Shown: positions 1-5,743 of the stretch, in pieces
Position numbering within the stretch: the first letter of the stretch is position 1
Layout of the letters: every line of letters begins with the position of its first letter
Origin: an uncultured Eubacteriales bacterium
GTDB lineage: Bacteria; Bacillota_A; Clostridia; Christensenellales; Aristaeellaceae
DNA: 6,731 bases
NCBI GenBank assembly: GCA_902803675.1
Contig: CADCQZ010000123.1
Location: 1-6,731 of the forward strand
Reading direction: 5' to 3'
The notes under the pieces: generated by a model
Databases searched by the model: none
Told to the model about the DNA's origin: nothing
Seen by the model: the letters and a program-made list of their open reading frames with translations, nothing else
Program-made: the position numbers and the translations under genes

Positions 1-374
1 GCACCATCCGGCTGCAGCGCTCCCTGCCGGACGGCACGATGGACCATCTCCACACCGTCCTTTTCGACGGCCGCTTTCGGGACGGGCGGATGGACATGCG
101 CGTGGACAACCGCGCGGGGCGGGACGTGGACGTTTTCTTTGAGATATCCTGCCCGGGCCTGACGGAGAAGAGCTTCAGCCCGGAGACTTGGGAGCTCCCG
201 GGGCTCACGGTCCGCCTGCGGCCGGAGGCGCCCGGCCCCGAGATCCGGCGGATGGATGAAAACACCGTCCGGGTCATCTATCCCAGCCGGACTTTCAGTC
301 CCGGGAGCCTGAGCATGCGTTTCCTGATCGATCTTGTGCAGAAGGCGCCCGGCCCGTTCCCTCAAAGCCCGTGA
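1..374 (+). CDS. C-terminal fragment of an unidentified protein (5' end outside the window)
   Basis: An open frame runs in from the left edge (first complete codon at base 3) and stops at TGA 372-374, giving about 123 visible residues. I do not recognise the family. The visible part is rich in alternating hydrophobic and polar stretches (for example VDVFFEISCPGL and MRFLIDLVQ), which suggests a beta-rich C-terminal domain of a larger protein. No membrane segment is visible. The tail after MRFLIDLVQ is proline-rich and probably disordered. An ATG at 39-41 lies in frame, but the frame is open upstream of it and no ribosome binding site precedes it, so it is probably internal. The gene lies 34 bases before the DeoR-family gene on the same strand, so co-transcription is likely. 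DeoR-family neighbours are often sugar-metabolism enzymes, so a carbohydrate-active protein is possible, but nothing in these residues proves it. Confidence 0.7.
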   Translation, partial: TIRLQRSLPDGTMDHLHTVLFDGRFRDGRMDMRVDNRAGRDVDVFFEISCPGLTEKSFSPETWELPGLTVRLRPEAPGPEIRRMDENTVRVIYPSRTFSPGSLSMRFLIDLVQKAPGPFPQSP

Positions 375-408
375 TGCTTTTTTCGATCTGATCCGGAGGA
401 TAATGGAT

Positions 409-1170
409 ATGAGATCAAAACGTTTGCAGGAGATGGAAGCCTTCCTCATCCGTCAGGGCTCCGTGAGCATGGAAGAGATCAGGGCGCGTTTCGGCGTTTC
501 CATGAACACGGTCAGGCGGGACGCGGCGATGCTCGTCGCCGCCGGGGCCGCGGAAAAGGTGTACGGCGGGCTGAAAGCCACGAGAAACGCTTCCATCCTG
601 GTGCCCTATGAGAGCCGGCTGAAGTCCCTGGGGGATGTGAAACACGCCATCGGGGTGTGCGCCGCCCGTCTGGTCCGGGACGGTGACATCATTTTCATCG
701 ATTCCGGCACCACCACGGTCCATCTGATCGATGAGCTCCGGGACCGGTCCGTCACCGTGATCACCAACAATGTGGAGGTGGAGATGCGCGCCCTGCAATT
801 GCCCAATATCCGCCTCATCATGGTGCCCGGGGAGCTCCACCGCAAGACGCGCTCCATCACCGGGGAGGATTCCGCCCGGTATTTGAGCCGTTACAACACC
901 AACTTCGCCTTCATGGCGGCCACCGGCGTATCCCAGGCCGGCGGCGTCACCAACTCCAGCCCCATGGAATACGAGATCAAGCGGGAAGCCGTGGCCCACA
1001 CGGAGCACGCGGTCCTTCTGGTGACGGGGAGCAAATTCAGCGTGACCAGCCTGCTGACCTACGCGCCGCTCGACCGCTTCGGCACCGTCATCACAGATAA
1101 AAGCGCCCCGCCCGAATGGGCGGAGCGCATGACATCGCAGGGGATCGACGTCCGGATCGCGGATGAGTGA
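409..1170 (+). CDS. DeoR-family transcriptional repressor
   Basis: A 253-residue DeoR/GlpR-type regulator, the usual length for the family. The N-terminal winged helix-turn-helix (residues about 5-55) contains the DeoR signature around GVSMNTVRRDAAML, followed by the wing ending in VYGGL. The C-terminal sensor domain (about 75-250) has the phosphosugar-binding-type loop DSGTTT at 98-103 and VITNN near 118. Members usually repress a neighbouring sugar operon and release DNA on binding a phosphorylated sugar. The effector here cannot be read from sequence. Start choice: GGAGGA at 395-400 is only 2 bases from the ATG at 403 but 8 bases from the ATG at 409, so 409 is preferred; the two differ by two residues. 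It lies 34 bases after the upstream partial gene, probably in the same transcript, and converges on the HAD gene with a 19-base gap. Confidence 0.93.
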   Translation: MRSKRLQEMEAFLIRQGSVSMEEIRARFGVSMNTVRRDAAMLVAAGAAEKVYGGLKATRNASILVPYESRLKSLGDVKHAIGVCAARLVRDGDIIFIDSGTTTVHLIDELRDRSVTVITNNVEVEMRALQLPNIRLIMVPGELHRKTRSITGEDSARYLSRYNTNFAFMAATGVSQAGGVTNSSPMEYEIKREAVAHTEHAVLLVTGSKFSVTSLLTYAPLDRFGTVITDKSAPPEWAERMTSQGIDVRIADE

Positions 1171-1200
1171 TCCCTCCGGGGAAACTCTTTCAGTTTTCGT
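1165..1200 (+). terminator. Probable intrinsic terminator of the DeoR gene
   Basis: GAGT (1165-1168) pairs with ACTC (1184-1187), and inside it TCCC (1171-1174) pairs with GGGA (1179-1182) around a TCCG tetraloop, separated by a small asymmetric internal loop. The T-rich run TTTCAGTTTTCGTTTT follows. The hairpin overlaps the DeoR stop codon and the T-rich run enters the 3' end of the convergent HAD gene. The short, interrupted stem makes this a moderate call. Confidence 0.45.
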
Positions 1201-1723
1201 TTTCCAGCCTGTGGACCAGCGCGGCCAGTTCCTTTGGCTCACCGATCCGGTAGGTGGGCACGTCTTCGGGCTCTTCCGGCTCAAAGGACCGGCGTTTTGA
1301 CCAGGTCAGGAGCGCGGTCCTGATCCCGAAGCGGTTCCCGCCCCGGATGTCGCGTTTTACGTTGTTGCCGATCATCAGGATCCGGCTCTTGTCCGCGTCG
1401 GTGAGCCCCAGGGCGTCCATCGCCGCGCGGAACATGGCGGGGTCCGGCTTGTCCGCTCCCACCAGTTCCGATACGATCCACGCGTCGAAGATCCCGGTCA
1501 GGCCGTGCTGCCGCATCATGTTTTTGAACGATGCGTCCAGCCCGTCCGCCACCATGGCGATCCTGAAGCCTTCCTCATGCAGGCGCAGATACGTTTCCCG
1601 GGCGCCGGGGATGCATTCCGCCCGCTGCACGATATCCTCTCCGTTCCTCTCCTCGGTGCCTTCGTCGATGATGGTGTCCCCGATGTCCGTGAAGAGGATC
1701 ATTTTTTTCTCTTTCTTTTCCAC
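1190..1723 (-). CDS. HAD-superfamily hydrolase with atypical motifs I and II
   Basis: A 177-residue haloacid-dehalogenase-like protein, cytosolic, with no signal or membrane segment. Motif I is at 11-18 (FTDIGDTI) with candidate nucleophile Asp13. Motif III Lys92 lies in DKPDP and is followed by MF. Motif IV is GNN at 119-121 with Asp125. The +2 residue after the nucleophile is Gly15, where phosphatases normally carry the acid/base Asp. Motif II reads MVADG (57-61), with Ala59 where Ser or Thr is usual. The cap is short, as in subfamily I members related to pyrophosphatase-like or PGP-like HADs. The substrate is unknown; reduced or non-phosphatase activity is possible. Start: GTG at 1723 is supported by GGGAGG 7 bases upstream on the minus strand. 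The alternative ATG at 1702 has only an A-rich leader. It is transcribed divergently from the MmcQ-like gene (114-base gap) and convergently with DeoR. Confidence 0.85.
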   Translation of the reverse strand: MEKKEKKMILFTDIGDTIIDEGTEERNGEDIVQRAECIPGARETYLRLHEEGFRIAMVADGLDASFKNMMRQHGLTGIFDAWIVSELVGADKPDPAMFRAAMDALGLTDADKSRILMIGNNVKRDIRGGNRFGIRTALLTWSKRRSFEPEEPEDVPTYRIGEPKELAALVHRLENEN

Positions 1724-1778
1724 TGTCCCGTCCTCCCGTGCTCTCGCGGGCCTGTGCAGGATGCCCGGTCATACAGAT

Positions 1779-1807
1779 ATCATACCATATCCGCCGCGAG
1801 TTTTAAA
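1779..1807 (-). promoter_or_regulatory. Candidate promoter of the HAD gene
   Basis: On the minus strand, TATGAT (1784-1779) is a good -10 element, with TTTAAA (1807-1802, four of six matches to TTGACA) 17 bases upstream. Transcription would begin about 50 bases before the GTG start. The -10 lies inside an inverted repeat, GATAT (1776-1780) and ATATC (1787-1791), which could be a regulator site. Confidence 0.4.
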
Positions 1808-1837
1808 GACGGACGCCGGCGGGGAAGGAGAGAAACG

Positions 1838-2203
1838 ATGAAATACCCGTGGATCGACGAGTATCTGATGGGAAAGCGCGGCGTGACGAAGGACCTGCAG
1901 CCGGACTGGAACTGGATCTGCTGCCATATCGGCGGAAAAATGTTCGCCGCCGTCCTGCTGGACAGGTCCGGCCGCCCTTACTATATCAATTTCAAGCTGG
2001 ATCCCCTCGAGGGGGAGCTGGCGCGAAAAACATATCCGTCCGTGATCCCCGGGTACTACAGCGACAAGAGGCACTGGAATTCCCTGGATCCCGACGGGGA
2101 CGTGCCCGATGAAGTCGTGAAGGCCTGGCTGGACCGCTCCCTGCAGCTGGTCTTCGACGGCCTGACCAAACGCATGCAGCGTCAGATCCTGGAGCTCCCT
2201 TGA
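1838..2203 (+). CDS. MmcQ/YjbR-family protein
   Basis: A 121-residue protein of the MmcQ/YjbR family, which has a CyaY-like fold and is usually 115-125 residues long. The family hallmark is the VIPGYYSDKRHWNSL block at residues 69-83 (compare the VxPGxxxxKxHWxxv pattern). It is preceded by a strand-rich half with PYYINFK at 48-53 and a short hydrophobic strand FAAVLLD. The C-terminal helix SLQLVFDGLTKRMQRQIL matches the position where the family carries its SYxLV-type ending. Members are annotated as DNA-binding by similarity, but the biochemical role is poorly established and no partner can be named here. Start: AAGGAG at 1825-1830 lies 7 bases before the ATG. It is divergent from the HAD gene and followed after 85 bases by the secreted-protein gene, whose promoter overlaps this gene's stop codon. 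Confidence 0.9.
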   Translation: MKYPWIDEYLMGKRGVTKDLQPDWNWICCHIGGKMFAAVLLDRSGRPYYINFKLDPLEGELARKTYPSVIPGYYSDKRHWNSLDPDGDVPDEVVKAWLDRSLQLVFDGLTKRMQRQILELP

Positions 2204-2229
2204 CAGGGCCCGCGCTCCCCGCATAAAAT
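2200..2229 (+). promoter_or_regulatory. Promoter of the secreted-protein gene
   Basis: TTGACA (2200-2205) is a consensus -35 that incorporates the TGA stop of the MmcQ-like gene. TAAAAT (2224-2229) follows after an 18-base spacer. Transcription would start near 2236, about 50 bases before the ATG at 2289, so this gene can be expressed independently of the one upstream. Confidence 0.6.
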
Positions 2230-2288
2230 GGAAGCGCGTCAAACACCGTTTAACAGATCAGCCCGGCTTGCCGGAAAGGAGGATACCG

Positions 2289-3080
2289 ATGTTCAGGAAG
2301 CTGACCGCGCTTTTGCTCGCTTTTTCACTGCTGGTCCCGTTCGCCTGCGCTCTCACCGAGGAGGACGGGGGCGTTTATGCGCTCATGACCATCCCGTATG
2401 AGCTTTTCTACGAGGCGGAAACTACGGGCGGCAGTTATGACTCCGTCTCCTCCGCCACCCGCGTGATGCCCCTTAAAATGGACCGGGCCGGCGGATCCTT
2501 CCATTTCATGTCCGACGGCCGGGAGATCACCGGCGTGATCTGGCCCGTGCGCGCCGAGAGCGAGGAAGCGCTCGCTGCGGTCGGCACTCCGGTCACCGAC
2601 GACACCCGCGTTACCGTCACCGTGAACGAGGGCGGCAAAGCCGTGACGACCACCTATACGGGCAGGGACGCGCTGTTCGAATCCTTTCCCTTCTCCTATT
2701 ACATCCTCAGCGAGAAGCCGGCCGTGTACAAGGACCTCCTGGCGGACTCATCCTTCGGCCCCGTGCGGGGGCCCGTCGCTCACGTGGACGGCACGGTGAA
2801 GATCGTTCCCGATCCCTACGCCCAGGTGTGCGTCAGCGTGGAGGGCGTGGATGACGCCCTGAAGGATCTGGAGGTCAACGCCGTGGTGCTGGAGGCGGAG
2901 GACGGCACCCGGGTGGGCATGAAGCACGTGGAAAACATCTGGCTCAGGACCCTCGCCGGGTTCGATTTCGATTCGGAAGCGTACGCGCTCCTCAAAGGCA
3001 AGGCCCTCAAAAGCGTTGAATTCTATACCGTCGAGGCGGTGTTCTCGGTGTCCGCCGGGGACGGGGCGAGGATCGACTGA
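2289..3080 (+). CDS. Secreted protein with a Tp47-like N-terminal region
   Basis: A 263-residue exported protein. Residues 1-21 form a signal peptide: MFRK, a leucine-rich core and a likely signal peptidase I site after ACA (19-21). Cys20 lacks a standard lipobox (PFAC), so lipid attachment is less likely. The mature N-terminus, VYALMTIPYELFYEAE (29-44) followed by YDSVSSATR (50-58) and AGGSFHF (67-73), resembles the start of the Treponema Tp47 penicillin-binding lipoprotein (YATLSYADYWAGE, then FDAVSRAT). I make that comparison from memory. Similar domains occur in secreted Clostridia proteins of unknown role. The rest is beta-rich with acidic loops, no transmembrane anchor and no sortase motif. 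Start: AAAGGAGG at 2275-2282 lies 6 bases before the ATG; an in-frame TTG at 2268 precedes the ribosome binding site and is rejected. Extracytoplasmic location is well supported; enzymatic function is not. Confidence 0.82.
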   Translation: MFRKLTALLLAFSLLVPFACALTEEDGGVYALMTIPYELFYEAETTGGSYDSVSSATRVMPLKMDRAGGSFHFMSDGREITGVIWPVRAESEEALAAVGTPVTDDTRVTVTVNEGGKAVTTTYTGRDALFESFPFSYYILSEKPAVYKDLLADSSFGPVRGPVAHVDGTVKIVPDPYAQVCVSVEGVDDALKDLEVNAVVLEAEDGTRVGMKHVENIWLRTLAGFDFDSEAYALLKGKALKSVEFYTVEAVFSVSAGDGARID

Positions 3081-3103
3081 GCCGGAGAGCGGCCCAGAAC
3101 GTG

Positions 3104-3150
3104 AAGATCCCCCGGTACGGCTCCAAAACGGGCTGTGCCGGGGGATCTTT
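3104..3150 (+). terminator. Long hairpin terminator, possibly shared by two converging genes
   Basis: Bases 3104-3123 pair with 3130-3149 in a 20-pair stem. The outer 12 pairs are perfect (AAGATCCCCCGG with its complement) and the inner eight include three G-T wobbles, around a CAAAAC loop. The plus strand ends in CTTT and the minus strand in CTTC, so both T-tracts are short. It lies 24 bases after the secreted-protein stop and about 100 bases past the rsgA stop on the other strand, so it could end both transcripts. A smaller hairpin (GGGCGG 3179-3184 with CCGCCC 3193-3198) lies between it and rsgA, without a T-run. Confidence 0.65.
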
Positions 3151-3248
3151 GACGCTTCGGCGATCCGCTTTTCGCTGCGGGCGGAGGGGATACCGCCCTG
3201 AAGGCCTTTATCCTCTCTGTCGGGCCCCGGTATCAGGTGTTTCGCCGT

Positions 3249-4289
3249 TCACTTTCTTCCGGTTTTGTTGATCGAACGCCGGTGCATGGCGATGTTCATC
3301 ATCATCTCGTTTTTCTTTTGTTTGCTCCAGCTGTTCTCTTTTTTGAGCCTAAGATAGGTCTCCCAGCGCCCGGGGTCCAGCTCACCGCTGCCGAGAGCCT
3401 CGAGCACCGCGCAGCCCGGCTCGCTCCGGTGGCCGCAGTTGGAGAAGGCGCACCTTTTCGTCAGTTCCTCGATATCGGAAAAGGTGCCCGCGATCCCTTC
3501 CTCCGCGTCCATCACGCCTATCTCCCTCAGGCCCGGGGTATCGATGAAAAAGATGCCGTCCGCCTCGATCATCTCCCGGTGGGTGGTGGTGTGCCTTCCC
3601 TTGGAGTCCTCCTCCCGGATGGCGCCCGCGGCCATCACCTCACGCCCCGCCAGGGTATTCACCAGGGTGGACTTCCCCGCGCCGGAAGAGCCCAGAAGAG
3701 CGATGACCGTTCCCGGGAGGCAGTATCTTCTCAGGCGCTCCAGGCCGTATCCCGTCAGGGCGCTGACAGCCACGGCCTCCAGGCCCGTGCACAGGTCCGT
3801 GACCTTTTTCTCCATTTCCTCCGGGTCCGGGCACAGGTCCGCCTTGGTCAGCACGGCCACGGGCTTCGCGCCTCCCGACAGCGTCACGGCGGCGTAGCGG
3901 GCGATCCTGGCCGGGCTGAAGTCGCGGTTCAGGGATGTGATGATGAACACACAGTCCATATTGGCCACCAGGGGCTGCGTCCGCAGGGTCTTGACGAAAG
4001 CGTCCCCGTGCCCGCTCCGGTCCGGGCGGCAGAACACGGTCCTGCGGGGCAGGATCTCCCGGATCAGGCTGTCGCCGTAAGGGTTCTCGATGATCGCCAC
4101 CTCGTCTCCCACCACGGGACAGCTCTCCCGGAAGCGCGCCGCGCCGGTCAGCACGCAGTACAGTTCCTTCTCTTCATTCCGCACCAGGAACCGGTCCCGG
4201 TGCACTTTGACGACGCGGTAAACATCCTTATTGTCATTATCCAATGTTCCGATTCCTCCGTTTTTCTTTACGGGCAGATCATTCCTCAT
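3249..4289 (-). CDS. rsgA: Ribosome small-subunit assembly GTPase RsgA
   Basis: A 346-residue circularly permuted GTPase (YjeQ/YloQ) that acts in late maturation of the 30S subunit. Order of parts: an N-terminal OB-like region (about 20-80); G4 TKAD at 148-151; G5 SAL at 176-178; P-loop GSSGAGKST at 200-208; switch I around GRHTTTHRE (231-239); G3 DTPG at 250-253; then a zinc site with Cys280, Cys285, His287 and Cys293, and a lysine-rich tail. All nucleotide-binding and zinc residues are present, so it should be active. KGRHTTT with DTPGLREIGV matches the longer RsgA subtype found in many Clostridia, although the stretch before the OB region looks shorter here. The start is uncertain: ATG 4289 has AGGAGG 13 bases away, while TTG 4244 has GGAGGA at 9 bases and would give 331 residues. 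The frame is also open upstream of 4289. A structured leader precedes the gene. Confidence 0.94.
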   Translation of the reverse strand: MRNDLPVKKNGGIGTLDNDNKDVYRVVKVHRDRFLVRNEEKELYCVLTGAARFRESCPVVGDEVAIIENPYGDSLIREILPRRTVFCRPDRSGHGDAFVKTLRTQPLVANMDCVFIITSLNRDFSPARIARYAAVTLSGGAKPVAVLTKADLCPDPEEMEKKVTDLCTGLEAVAVSALTGYGLERLRRYCLPGTVIALLGSSGAGKSTLVNTLAGREVMAAGAIREEDSKGRHTTTHREMIEADGIFFIDTPGLREIGVMDAEEGIAGTFSDIEELTKRCAFSNCGHRSEPGCAVLEALGSGELDPGRWETYLRLKKENSWSKQKKNEMMMNIAMHRRSINKTGRK

Positions 4290-4329
4290 GTTCCTGCATG
4301 AGCCCTCCTGCCGCGGGTCTTGAGTCCAT
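4279..4329 (-). CDS. Possible 16-codon upstream ORF overlapping the rsgA start
   Basis: ATG at 4329-4327 opens a frame encoding MDSRPAAGGLMQEHEE and stops at TGA 4281-4279, 11 bases into rsgA if that gene starts at 4289. AGGGG (4340-4336) lies 6 bases before this ATG, a normal spacing. The arrangement would allow ribosomes finishing the small ORF to restart at the rsgA ATG, which would explain the unusually long 13-base gap between AGGAGG and the rsgA ATG. No conservation can be judged here, so this remains speculative. Confidence 0.3.
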   Translation of the reverse strand: MDSRPAAGGLMQEHEE

Positions 4330-4364
4330 GTTCGTCCCCTCTTCTTCAGCCGGACCGGGACAGC

Positions 4365-4395
4365 AAAAAACCGCTCACCCGTCACGGGCAAGCGG
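4365..4395 (-). terminator. Strong intrinsic terminator in the rsgA leader
   Basis: On the minus strand CCGCTTGCCCG (4395-4385) pairs with CGGGTGAGCGG (4381-4371) across a TGA loop, followed at once by six T residues (4370-4365). Two of the 11 pairs are G-T wobbles that would be A-C mismatches if read on the plus strand, so the element is built for minus-strand RNA. It lies between the promoter at 4536-4564 and rsgA, so it either ends a small RNA or acts as an attenuator. Confidence 0.8.
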
Positions 4396-4529
4396 CTGGA
4401 CCAACGGATGAACGCCGGAAATCAATCCGGCCTGCTCTCCGGACGGTCGGACGCAAAGCCAGTGCGGATACCGATATGGATCACGATCGCCGTTTCCCGC
4501 ATCCGAAGAGCCCCCTTTCCTGTCATGAT
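4365..4529 (-). ncRNA. Structured leader or small RNA upstream of rsgA, family unknown
   Basis: A predicted transcript of about 165 nt runs from just after the -10 element to the T-run of the terminator. Visible pairing on the minus strand: CUCUUCGGA (4510-4502) with UCCGGAGAG (4443-4435), nine pairs including one U-G; directly stacked on it, UGCGG (4501-4497) with CCGCA (4467-4463); then a hairpin GCCGGA (4431-4426) with UCCGGC (4419-4414); then the terminator hairpin. Read on the plus strand, the nine-pair helix contains an A-C mismatch, which supports the minus strand as the RNA. I could not match it to T-box, SAM, TPP, cobalamin, 6S or small SRP RNA. It may be a riboswitch-type attenuator of rsgA or an independent sRNA; no second promoter is evident between the terminator and rsgA, which favours attenuation. 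Confidence 0.5.
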
Positions 4530-4535
4530 GACCGC

Positions 4536-4564
4536 AATATACTCTGAATAGGAACATTTGTCAA
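4536..4564 (-). promoter_or_regulatory. Near-consensus promoter for the rsgA leader
   Basis: Minus strand TTGACA (4564-4559) and TATATT (4541-4536) are separated by exactly 17 bases, close to the ideal housekeeping sigma-factor promoter. Transcription should begin near 4529. An inverted repeat, GTCAT-C-ATGAC, lies immediately downstream at the expected start site and could be an operator or a short 5' hairpin. Confidence 0.75.
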
Positions 4565-4603
4565 GAAAAACGCCGCGACAGGCCCCGCCGTCATCCGCGT
4601 AAC

Positions 4604-4627
4604 GCGCGGACCCGTGAGGGCCCGCGC
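4604..4627 (-). terminator. Hairpin after the lacI-family gene
   Basis: On the minus strand GCGCGGGCCC (4627-4618) pairs with GGGTCCGCGC (4613-4604) around a TCAC tetraloop, ten pairs with one G-T wobble. It lies 5 bases past the repressor stop codon. No T-run follows directly (GTTACG), though TTTTT occurs about 35 bases later at 4570-4566. It is probably a transcript end or RNA-stabilising hairpin; some read-through toward rsgA is possible. Confidence 0.5.
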
Positions 4628-4631
4628 CGCT

Positions 4632-5669
4632 TTACTTCTGCCGCAGGGTGCTTTCCCGCCAGACGGGGGTGGTCTTCACGTGCGTCCAGTGATAGGCCAT
4701 CCCCGGATTTCTGATCCGCATCAGAAGGAAGTCCGCGGCCAGCTTGCCGATCTCCAGGCTGGGGATCTCCACGGTGGTCAGGGACGGCTCCACCAGGGAG
4801 GACTGGAAGGTGCCGTCAAAGCCCGTGACCATGATATCCCCGGGGATGTCCAGCCCCTTTTTTTTCAGGGCGGTCATCAGCCGGACGGCCAGGTAGTCGT
4901 TGGCGCACACGAAAGCATCGGGCAGGGACGGCATCCGGTCCATCCGGGCGATCAGCCAGTCTGGGTCGTCGTAGGGAGAGTCGTCCGGCGCCAGGATACA
5001 GCGCGGGATATCCGGCTCCGCGCCGGCCAGTCTCAGGCCCATGTTATATCCCACCCAGCGCTCGTAGAAGCTTCCGCAGTGCTCTTTGTCCCCCACGAAC
5101 CCGATGCGGCGCGCCCCCTGGGCCCGGAGATGCTCCACCACTTTGGTCACGCTGGCGATGCTTTCCATGCACACATAGTCGCAGTACATCAGTTCGGAGT
5201 TCGCGTGAGGGGGGCTGTCGATCACGATCATCGGCAGGCCCAGCGTGCTGATCATGTCCAGATATCCGGTATCGAACAGCTCGATGCCCACGATCCCCGC
5301 TGTCTGTTCCGGGATAAAGTGGAGCGGGAGCTGTTTCTGCCGCAGCTCATCGGCGGAGATCTCGAAGATCTTCAGGGTATATCCCGCCCGGGAGATCTGG
5401 TCGGTGAATGTGGTCATGAAAAAAGTGCCGAAATGGTGCTCGGCCGGCATCCTGTTGGTGAGCAGGGCGATGCTCGCTCCCGTGATACCGGCGGGATGTG
5501 TTTTTAAGGGCGCGGGCATGCCGTAGCCCAGATCCCTGGCTTTCTGCCGGATCAGGGCCCGGGTGGCCTCGGGCACCGCGCCCCGGCTGTTGAATACTTT
5601 GGATACCGTATTTCTGGACAGGCCGCAGGCGTCGGCGATGTCCTGCATGGTCACGCGTTTGATGGGCAT
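4632..5669 (-). CDS. LacI-family transcriptional regulator
   Basis: A 345-residue LacI/GalR-type regulator of normal length. The DNA-binding headpiece (about 5-50) has the characteristic VTMQDIADACGLSRNTVSKVFN helix-turn-helix in two halves (6-27), then VPEATRALI and LGYG. The periplasmic-binding-protein-like sensor domain (about 64-340) shows ITGASIALLT at its first strand, Asp151 after PMIVI, RRIGFVGD (187-194), AFVCANDYLAV (252-262) and VTGFDG (281-286), followed by the usual LTTVEIPSLEIG. The region after the headpiece (MPAPLKTHPAG) lacks a clear classic hinge helix. It probably senses a sugar and controls the divergent permease operon. The ligand is unknown. Start ATG 5669 fits the family N-terminus, but only a weak AAAGG lies upstream, 13 bases away. 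Confidence 0.95.
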   Translation of the reverse strand: MPIKRVTMQDIADACGLSRNTVSKVFNSRGAVPEATRALIRQKARDLGYGMPAPLKTHPAGITGASIALLTNRMPAEHHFGTFFMTTFTDQISRAGYTLKIFEISADELRQKQLPLHFIPEQTAGIVGIELFDTGYLDMISTLGLPMIVIDSPPHANSELMYCDYVCMESIASVTKVVEHLRAQGARRIGFVGDKEHCGSFYERWVGYNMGLRLAGAEPDIPRCILAPDDSPYDDPDWLIARMDRMPSLPDAFVCANDYLAVRLMTALKKKGLDIPGDIMVTGFDGTFQSSLVEPSLTTVEIPSLEIGKLAADFLLMRIRNPGMAYHWTHVKTTPVWRESTLRQK

Positions 5670-5713
5670 GGGATGGGCTCGACCTTTCAGGGTGATGTTT
5701 TTGGACCAAATGT

Positions 5714-5742
5714 ATCATAGCATAAGAATCACGCCCCGACAA
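5714..5742 (-). promoter_or_regulatory. Promoter of the lacI-family gene
   Basis: Minus strand TTGTCG (5742-5737) and TATGAT (5719-5714) are 17 bases apart. Transcription would start near 5707, giving a leader of about 38 bases before the ATG. The inverted repeat at 5744-5758 abuts the -35 element, so a protein bound there could alter this promoter (autoregulation). Confidence 0.55.
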
Positions 5743-5743
5743 G

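Noticed and set aside
415..1284. Long open frame on the minus strand opposite the DeoR gene
   Set aside because: Composition is low-complexity His/Gly/Asp-rich, typical of the antisense of a GC-rich gene, and it also overlaps the HAD gene; no family features or ribosome binding site.
3237..4301. 354-codon open frame on the plus strand opposite rsgA
   Set aside because: rsgA on the other strand has every catalytic and zinc motif; this frame is Arg/His/Gln-rich with no recognisable domain.
4400..4415. CGTTCATCC on the minus strand, like the start of a glutamine riboswitch
   Set aside because: The essential GGACGGAAGTAGG-type segment and closing helix are absent.
4365..4529. 6S RNA or small SRP RNA as identity of the rsgA leader RNA
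   Set aside because: The 5' and 3' ends do not pair into the long rod of 6S RNA, and the SRP tetraloop region (GGAAG with AGCAGCC) is not present in order.
4614..5507. Long plus-strand frame opposite the LacI-family gene
   Set aside because: Same antisense shadow pattern (His, Gln and Gly-rich); the LacI-family protein is unambiguous.
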